64,000 nt of DNA from Nannochloris sp. 'desiccata'. Taxonomy: Eukaryota > Chlorophyta > Trebouxiophyceae > Chlorellales > Chlorellaceae. The notes below the pieces were generated by a model. The model was not told the DNA's origin. It ran no database searches and was given only the letters and a program-made list of their open reading frames with translations. The translations under genes were made by a program, and so were the position numbers. The DNA is taken from positions 186,001 through 250,000 of the forward strand of contig JAGTXX020000006.1 in NCBI GenBank assembly GCA_019044685.2. The letters run 5' to 3'. Positions 58,170-64,000 of the stretch are shown in pieces; position 1 is the first letter of the stretch, and the number at the start of each line of letters is the position of its first letter.

Positions 58170-59060
58170 GTTGACAATAGTCCTGCAGAGCGTGAAAGTT
58201 GAGAACGGAAGCTCAGAAGAAGGGCTCGCACAGGTGAGATTCATTTGCCTTGGAGCCATCAGCAAAAGGTTCTCTGGGCCATGCAACGCCTCGATCGCGG
58301 TCGAAGTCGCGATTCAGCGGGCCTGCTAGTATACTGGGACTGTAAGGGAGATATAATGACGGCCAGGAAGGGCCTAGAGCTCGCTATATTAAAGCTACAG
58401 TTCAAAATATCAAAGGAGGCGACAGGCCTCCACTACAAAATAGCCAGCCTTTCAACCTCTTACCTGCTAATATATCTATCTATAGTGTTAGTAATGCTAT
58501 AAAAAGAAGTTAGATACGATCAAAGGGCGATAAGGAAGCCCTCAATTTCGCAGGCACCCAATGAAAATTGCTGCACCGTGCTAGAGCTTGCTATACAAGG
58601 CTACAACTAATCTATAAAAGTAATCTATAAAACTAATCTATAGAGCTTTTAGAGTATAGAAATAGTATATGACGTTCAAGGTGCGGGCGACCCTTATTTG
58701 TCACAAAGGCCCAGCTCCGGAGGAAGAAGGGAGATTCCATACCACGTCATTTTTGATCGACGCATAAGCTTCTGGTAATGAAGGAGCTGGCCAGTCTGGG
58801 CTCTCTTCTTCCTTGCCAGTGCTTCTACATTTTCATTAATTCGTTACATAGGGTTTCATATTTAGTACAAAAGAAAGGTAAATGAAACCCCCCTGCACGA
58901 AAGCTAAATTCCCCGGGAAAAAGAAACAAAATAAATTGGGGAGAAATTTAGGGTTTGAATTCTACACTACCGCCACCGCCTTTTCTCCGGCACAAGAACT
59001 ACCACAAGTGAAGGACAAAAAAACAAAGTAATTCAAAATAAAGGACCAGGTACAGCTATT
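58170..59060. other. Intergenic region with short diverged repeats
   Basis: An 891-bp interval upstream of the KH gene and downstream of the COX7a-like gene. It contains a 13-bp triplet tandem repeat at 58608-58646 and two copies of a 29-bp element near 58374 and 58582. No gene is supported. Parts may be remnants of a repeat element. Confidence 0.45.
58608..58646. repeat. 13-bp tandem repeat, three copies
   Basis: TAATCTATAAAAG, TAATCTATAAAAC and TAATCTATAGAGC stand head to tail. The first two differ at one base and the third at two or three more. Confidence 0.75.
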
Positions 59061-59325
59061 CTAATCCATCTTAGAGGTACCCGTGTACATGCCATACAGA
59101 CTTTTAACCACTGTACCAGCAGCAACACAGGCAAAGCCAACTGGAATCACAACAGAAGTAAGACGGTCGGCCCTGCGGAAATAAAAAGGATATTGTTAGA
59201 GGAAATTCTTTGAGGATCTTCAACGCCGATAGAAGACCTATTACTTACTTTCCCCTGAGGTGGATGTAGCCTTGTGCAGCTTGGAGTACCTTTTGCATTT
59301 CTGGCACTGCACCAAAATCTTTCAT
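59061..59325 (-). CDS. Small COX7a-like mitochondrial cytochrome c oxidase subunit
   Basis: Two exons, 59325-59249 and 59172-59061, join in phase 2 (GTAAGTAA...TTTCCGCAG) to give 62 residues. The order KVLQAAQGYIHLRGKADRLT followed by one hydrophobic helix (VVIPVGFACVAAGTVVKSLY) and a short tail matches COX7a, a single-pass inner-membrane subunit at the edge of complex IV (animal pattern F-Q-x...P-V-H-L-K-G-G-x-A-D, then a helix). An acceptor-like CAG sits 5 bp before ATT ATG, so a 5' untranslated or presequence exon may lie upstream, but no upstream exon joins in frame. The match is by pattern only, for such a short protein. Confidence 0.5.
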
Positions 59326-59734
59326 AATGCCTGAAATTCATGGTTTGAAAAAGGTCGTTAAAAGGGGTCAGACTTTCTGACGTCGTTGCTTAAATTATGG
59401 GTGTTGATAATGGGGATGGGTGATGGTTTCTATAGCTGTCGCAAGTGCACTTCAACTATGACTTGTAATTAATAACAGTGATCAAATAATGAACCCAAGG
59501 AAGCTGCTGTGCCGCTCTCACCTCTGCTAGTACCTTCCTCTGTTTCTTGAGTGTTGAAATAAATTTAGAATAGCTGCCAAGGTGTCGGAGAATCGGAGTC
59601 TTAGCCAGTTTTTCTTCCAGTCTTCCGCAAGCTCGTGAAATTTGCAGCATTTAGGCATGAAAATGAGACTCCAAGAGGCAAATTGTATATTTGATCGCCT
59701 CTAAAAAGCATAAATAACGTTAATCCGCGGCGCA
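59326..59734. other. Divergent promoter region, COX7a-like / RlmN genes
   Basis: A 409-bp interval. A 64-codon minus-strand frame at 59456-59650 is basic and amphipathic at its start but cannot be spliced in frame to the COX7a-like exon. It may be 5' untranslated sequence. Both start sites must lie within or next to this interval. Confidence 0.35.
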
Positions 59735-61173
59735 ATGCCGAAGAAACGTGTCCTCTCACCACAATCTGTTTGGGATTTTCAAGCGATTCAGACAGCATTT
59801 GAAGGTGCAGGCGTGAAATCTTCCCACGTTATTAGATTATATAGGTAAGATCGAAATCTCTCTTGTCTCTAGCTCGATGACCATGTATTATTCCTCGCTA
59901 GCATGGAACGCTCTGTCATTTTCAATTTTTATTTCCGGGCCGCCACCACTACCGGTGCCCCCTCATTTCTTCACTTTAACAATACCTTTATTCTCTTCAC
60001 CCATGCAGTCATCTCTTACGCAACCCAGACAATGCATGGAACGATGTCCCAGAACTTCCTAAAGCAGCAATCGCGGTTCTGGATACCAACTTCACTTTAT
60101 TTTCTACAAAATTAATCCGCCATCAAGCGTCTTCTGATGGTGAGACAACAAAACTGCTCATTGAGCTCCAAGATGGGCTTCAAGTAGAATCAGTAATTAT
60201 GTCGTATGATACAAGCAACGCTGCGACAGCGGCAGCTTTAGATAGGGAGAATCAAGCTTTAAAAACACCAGCTAAAACTGATCAAAATAAAGAAGACAAA
60301 GACAAAGACGAAGATCAATCTCTACCTAGTGGAGGCCATCGTAATACTTTGTGCGTTTCCAGCCAAGTCGGCTGTCAAATGGGGTGCACCTTTTGCGCTA
60401 CAGGCACCATGGGTCTCATAGCAGACCTCACTGCAGGCGAAATCATAGAGCAACTTGTCCATGCCACCAGAATGTCGTCAATTAGAAATATAGTATTTAT
60501 GGGAATGGGTGAACCACTCAACAACTACCCTGCAGTCCTCTCTGCAATCCGCTTAATGACTCATCCGCAAACATTTGCCTTGCGTCGTCGATCTGTCACT
60601 GTCTCTACAGTAGGGGTGATCCCTCGAATCACTCAGCTCGCTCAAGATTTGCCGGGAGTCTCTCTAGCATTGTCGCTGCATGCTCCAAACCAAGAGCTTC
60701 GAGCGAAGATCGTGCCGAGCGCGCGTGCATACAAACTCGATAAACTGATGGAAACTGTTAAGAATTATCAAGAAGAGACGCAGCAGCGGGTGTTTATGGA
60801 GTATGTCATGCTAGGCCCTGACTTTAATTGCCTAGAGGAACACGCTCGGGAGCTAGGGGCATTGCTTCAAGGAAGAGATGTTGTGGTTAATTTGATACCC
60901 TGGAATCCAATATTAAGCCCAGGAATGGACTTTAAGGCACCTGTGATGGGTGCTACAGCTGCGTTTCAAAGGATACTAAAGGAGACGTATGGCTTGCCAA
61001 GTACGCTGAGGCAGGAAAAGGGACAGGACGTTGCGGCTGCGTGTGGACAGTTAGTGTTAGAGCATGGAGGGAGAGGTGGTAGTGGTACTAGTATAGGTGG
61101 ATGCAGTGGGAATGAAAAAGGGGTTGCTGATGTAGAAGATCTTAGACCAAACGCACGAGCAGCGGTATTTTAA
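59735..61173 (+). CDS. rlmN: RlmN/Cfr-type radical SAM methyltransferase
   Basis: Methylates carbon 2 of an adenine in 23S-type rRNA (A2503 in E. coli) and sometimes tRNA, using a radical SAM mechanism. Exons 59735-59844 and 60009-61173 join in phase 2 to give 424 residues. After an N-terminal helical domain (LIRHQASSDGETTKLLIELQ, DGLQVESVIMSYDT) comes TLCVSSQVGCQMGCTFCATG, which holds the CxxxCxxC cluster for the iron-sulfur centre (CQMGCTFC has C, C, C). FMGMGEPLNNYPAVLSAIR is the SAM motif. The methyl-carrying cysteine lies in GQDVAAACGQL near the C terminus. A 40-residue acidic/Lys-rich insert separates the RNA domain from the core. No obvious transit peptide is visible, so the organelle is uncertain. 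Confidence 0.93.
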
Positions 61174-61379
61174 GACAAACAGAAAATATATATATATTGT
61201 GCCATGAAAAGTAACTTTGTAAATTAAAAGTTTTAATATTGCAAGCCTAGTTATTGTGTACTGTACATGTTGGCATTGTATTATATAATTATATACGATC
61301 GGTTGTCAGGAATGAAGCACAAATAATTACGAAAGCACTCTAGAGATAAAAAGGGATATGGCTGTGTTTACTTCACTCG
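61174..61379. other. Convergent 3' ends of rlmN and the glycosyltransferase gene
   Basis: A 206-bp interval with a TATATATATATTG tract near 61187 and several TTAATATTGC-like segments; nothing coding. Confidence 0.35.
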
Positions 61380-63035
61380 TCAGACGAGAATTTTGCTACT
61401 TCCATTCACTGCTGCCGCTCCACTGTTATTCCCACTTCTCTCTCCAGCATGCCGTCTTTTACTTGATGTATTGGAGCTTTGCCGCCGCAGACCTGCAAAA
61501 CCCTTTCGTGATCCTAAGCCAGCACTGCTGCTGCCGCCTTTGCACGTCTGCCAGCCGATCACTAAAGCAGCCCCTAAAGCCATGCCTGCTAAGATAACGT
61601 ACAGAACCATCCAGAAAGTATGTTCATTTGTAGGTTGCCAGTGGTGTAGAGCTCCAGTATTCACTATAACGTGACCACTAACAGCAGCAGCAGCAGCAGC
61701 AGCAGCTGAAGCACCATCACCACCACTGCTTACTAAACTACTAGTGCTGCCGCTAGAAGTATCAGTGCTTACTACTGCTGCTGAGATTATTCCAGAGAAA
61801 ATACTGTCATTTTTTGGTGTATGGAAATCTGGTCTATAAATCTGTCTTTCTAAGAACGCTGCTTTCTTTTGGCCTCCGTGAAGACCTCCCGCATGCAAAA
61901 CCACGATGTCTTCATTCGGTAGGCCGGATTTCGCCCTCTCTAGCATCACAGGTATATTAAGAAACTTGGACACGGGTAGTAAACGGTATCTTAGCGGTGG
62001 TTGATCACCCATACCCCATAAAAAGGGCATGATAACTTCATTAAATGCAGTTTGGTCCCACTGCCACACCGCTTGAAAAGCAATTCTATTCACCACAGCC
62101 CTCATAAATTGCACTGTAAGATTTGTGGGTTGGAGATACCACAGCCCTGTAGATTGACACGGATTTGCACTGTCTAGTCTCTCCTTGTTAGCAGGTATGT
62201 GCCAACCTTCTTGCAGCATAGCCCCCCGGGGAATCCTCTCATCTTTAATTGTGAAATAAAGACCACATGATTTCTCTGTTGCACCCCCTACAGGCCATAA
62301 TTCGGCTTCAAACCAATCTGAAAGTCCCTGGACATCAAATGGCTCGTCAAAGGGGTCTAAAAACCCTGGTTGTAGCACAAAGTTATCAGAATCCATGTAG
62401 ACCACCTTGTACCGTAATTCGACGAGTCGCATACCCCACCAATGTTTTTGTACGTCAAATTCACGGTTATACGTCCCCTCAGGTAACACCTTATCAATGT
62501 ATGCTTCTCTACGAGGAAAGACTCTATCTAAAAATATAGGATGTCCCACTGCTGCAACTTCCGTCCACGTGGCTTCGTCAGTTGTAATGAGCATGGTGTG
62601 GTTTAGTAGTCTTGCTGAGTAGAGCCAATAACAGAAAGAATTTATCATTTCCATAGTTTCAGTTTGGTCTCCATCGCCAAAACGTAGAGTAGTGAAGATT
62701 ATGGTGCCTCTAGTCGTGCCAGATGGGTCTGGTAGAGCAATCTTGTCGAGGGTGGCAATAAGAGAACTGTTGGCTAGAATAAGGTCTTGAGGGACTTTTG
62801 TTTGAGGTGGGTACCATGCCCAGCCTCTAGAATTAGTAGAGCTTTGTAGATCACGACGGTAAACTAAGCTAGAATGGGTAGGGTCAGTGCTTTTGGTGGC
62901 AGCGTCATTGTGTTCAGAAAGGAGCGGGGTATCACGAGGATTAGTAGCTAGTGTGCGAGCAGCTTGCACATGGTAGCATAGCATCTGATGTTGGAATATA
63001 GATCCCAGTATGATGAAGAGCAGAGCTGTGTTCAT
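61380..63035 (-). CDS. Nucleotide-diphospho-sugar transferase (PF03407-type), type I membrane topology
   Basis: Single exon, 551 residues. N-terminal signal peptide (MNTALLFIILGSIFQHQMLC), then a lumenal glycosyltransferase domain: RGTIIFTTLRFGDGDQTETM, INSFCYWLYSARLLNHTMLI, a DxD motif in VVYMDSDNFVLQPGFLDPFD (about residue 220), WQWDQTAFNEVIMPF and VLHAGGLHGG. A Ser/Gly/Ala-rich spacer leads to one membrane helix near the C terminus (TFWMVLYVILAGMALGAALV) and a basic cytosolic tail. The DxD binds the metal and nucleotide sugar. The fold resembles plant GT77 enzymes acting on arabinose or galactose, but the substrate is unknown. Anchoring by a C-terminal rather than N-terminal helix is unusual for a Golgi enzyme. 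The neighbouring interval is probably its promoter. Confidence 0.75.
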   Translation of the reverse strand: MNTALLFIILGSIFQHQMLCYHVQAARTLATNPRDTPLLSEHNDAATKSTDPTHSSLVYRRDLQSSTNSRGWAWYPPQTKVPQDLILANSSLIATLDKIALPDPSGTTRGTIIFTTLRFGDGDQTETMEMINSFCYWLYSARLLNHTMLITTDEATWTEVAAVGHPIFLDRVFPRREAYIDKVLPEGTYNREFDVQKHWWGMRLVELRYKVVYMDSDNFVLQPGFLDPFDEPFDVQGLSDWFEAELWPVGGATEKSCGLYFTIKDERIPRGAMLQEGWHIPANKERLDSANPCQSTGLWYLQPTNLTVQFMRAVVNRIAFQAVWQWDQTAFNEVIMPFLWGMGDQPPLRYRLLPVSKFLNIPVMLERAKSGLPNEDIVVLHAGGLHGGQKKAAFLERQIYRPDFHTPKNDSIFSGIISAAVVSTDTSSGSTSSLVSSGGDGASAAAAAAAAVSGHVIVNTGALHHWQPTNEHTFWMVLYVILAGMALGAALVIGWQTCKGGSSSAGLGSRKGFAGLRRQSSNTSSKRRHAGERSGNNSGAAAVNGSSKILV

Positions 63036-63369
63036 CTTGTTGAGGTTCCTCTGCTAGCTAATATCTCATTTTGCTTAAATTCGTAATTTTAAAAATCTGA
63101 TCAGCGCAGTCATTCACTCATTTTACTCCGTAGCATGTTTTTTGAACACTTCAGAATCAACGCTTAAGTTCTATAATAACAAACCAACCCTGCTTTATTG
63201 CTCTATTCCTACATAGTTTTCAAACTCCCTTATGTCTACGAAATTGCCCGAGTGGCTGTCCCTTTTGCTGTTGGCACCCCTCGGTATATGCCAGTTTACA
63301 CTCAAGAATTACGATCTACATACTATTACAACACAAGCAAATTATACAAGGGCAACATATCTACAGTTT
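63036..63369. other. Intergenic region between the glycosyltransferase and MCM9 genes
   Basis: A 334-bp interval with AT-rich sequence. Short plus-strand frames here overlap the MCM9 exon in another frame and are not called. Confidence 0.35.
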
Positions 63370-64000
63370 TCAGTCCCAATCCTGCGCTCCTTCTTGCCAG
63401 CCAAGCAGACCAGTCGGAGGACCCCCGCCAACACCGCAACTTCGCACTGCTGACAACACAGCTTCCTCTAATTTCAAGTACGCTTCATCGGGACGTGCAT
63501 GAAAGTGATCACCTGCTGCTGCGATTCCTACCCCAAGCTCTGCACTCAATCCCAGCACGCTCTCGCCATCCACAACTGACGAATCAACTAGCACCACCGC
63601 CATTACCGCATCCACTACCTCTATACTTTCTTTCGCCATCAACCTCGCATGTGCCTGTGCTAGCCTAACCAAACTTTCTAATAACCTCAACGTCGTCCGT
63701 GCAGCATGCCTTCCCGCAGCGCCACGGCGCAGTTGGTAGTACCCAGAAAGTACCTGTTCTGCTGATTGGGTCATTGTTGGGTGGAATGTTGATTTGACCC
63801 AGGCAATGTACTGCCTGAGAGATTCTACACCCCACGTTGCACTGATGCTTTTATTATTATAATAGGGTAACAGTTGATGGTCCTGGTTTTCATTAGTAAT
63901 AGTATTGCCAGAATGGTTGCGGGTGAATGGAATCATAGTCGTTGAACTTGGCGTCGTGCCATTCCCGCCAGCACAAGCACCAGTATGTTTTTTATTACTA
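63370..64000 (-). CDS. MCM9: MCM9, C-terminal part (continues beyond right edge)
   Basis: Helicase of the MCM family that works with MCM8 in homologous recombination and mismatch repair. The frame is open from the right edge (64000) to the stop at 63370, so about 210 residues are visible and the AAA+ core lies outside the window. The visible part is the C-terminal lid region: LRQYIAWVKSTFHPTMTQSA, VLSGYYQLRRGAAGRHAART, LRLLESLVRLAQAHARLMAK and VVDAVMAVVLVDSSV. The pattern YYQLRR...AARTTLRLLESL matches MCM9 more closely than MCM8 or MCM2-7. A Gly/Ser/Thr/Asn-rich stretch before it is a low-complexity insert. The C terminus is short after the lid, without the long tail of animal MCM9. Confidence 0.85.
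   Translation of the reverse strand, partial: SNKKHTGACAGGNGTTPSSTTMIPFTRNHSGNTITNENQDHQLLPYYNNKSISATWGVESLRQYIAWVKSTFHPTMTQSAEQVLSGYYQLRRGAAGRHAARTTLRLLESLVRLAQAHARLMAKESIEVVDAVMAVVLVDSSVVDGESVLGLSAELGVGIAAAGDHFHARPDEAYLKLEEAVLSAVRSCGVGGGPPTGLLGWQEGAQDWD

Noticed and set aside
59456..59650. 64-codon basic minus-strand frame upstream of the COX7a-like gene
   Set aside because: It looks like a mitochondrial presequence but no donor/acceptor pair links it in frame to the COX7a-like exon.
1..64000. tRNA, snRNA or rRNA genes
   Set aside because: Intergenic regions were read for conserved tRNA arms and U6-like sequence; none was convincing. A covariance-model search would be needed to exclude small RNAs.
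1..64000. CRISPR arrays or bacterial operons
   Set aside because: No regularly spaced repeats were seen, and the introns, histone and dynein genes show this is eukaryotic nuclear DNA.

Overview
The window is eukaryotic nuclear DNA, most likely from a green alga with a primary plastid. It carries a nuclear LHCII gene whose protein has the WYGPDR trimerisation motif, a nuclear ClpC, and plastid or organelle proteins with simple transit-type N termini and no ER signal. A very large gamma-type outer-arm axonemal dynein heavy chain means the organism makes motile flagella at some stage. Genes are dense (about 24 in 64 kb) with none to six short introns, nearly all GT-AG. Intergenic DNA is AT-rich and several genes end near AATAAA signals. 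The species cannot be named from this sequence.

Layout, left to right. 1-7 kb: an organellar oligopeptidase cut by the left edge, a membrane-anchored DnaJ-type zinc-finger protein and plastid ClpC (all -). 7-14 kb: a 1436-residue FG nucleoporin (+), a LINE-like remnant, and a small secreted, probably GPI-anchored protein (+). 14-25 kb: a RecQ4/BLM helicase (-), organellar GatC (+), histone H2A.Z (-) and MSH3 (-). 25-34.5 kb: dephospho-CoA kinase (+), acetyl-CoA acetyltransferase (-), a broken unknown gene (+), makorin (+), an Mpo1-like protein (-) and a DUF4336 plastid protein (+). 34.5-49.5 kb: the dynein heavy chain (-), reconstructed in seven exons to 4781 residues. 50-53 kb: ATG8 (+), a decayed protein kinase fragment (-) and LHCII (+). 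53-55 kb is gene-free and repeat-bearing. 55-64 kb: a KH-domain RNA-binding protein (-), a small COX7a-like protein (-), RlmN (+), a DxD glycosyltransferase with a C-terminal membrane anchor (-) and the C-terminal part of MCM9 (-), cut by the right edge.

The genes do not form one pathway. Recurring themes are organelle proteostasis and translation (oligopeptidase, ClpC, DnaJ zinc finger, GatC, RlmN) and genome maintenance (RecQ4, MSH3, MCM9, H2A.Z). Strands change often, so most promoters are short divergent intervals of 280-410 bp.

No clearly new multi-gene system was found. The observations most worth following are a candidate duplicated, alternatively spliced last exon in RecQ4; a broken two-part gene at 27.9-29.7 kb; an ATG8 that ends exactly on its lipidation glycine; a 29-bp poly(C) tract in the divergent promoter of MSH3; and PP1-docking and GW-repeat motifs in the FG nucleoporin. 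All exon structures come from reading splice sites and frame continuity by eye, without transcript data.
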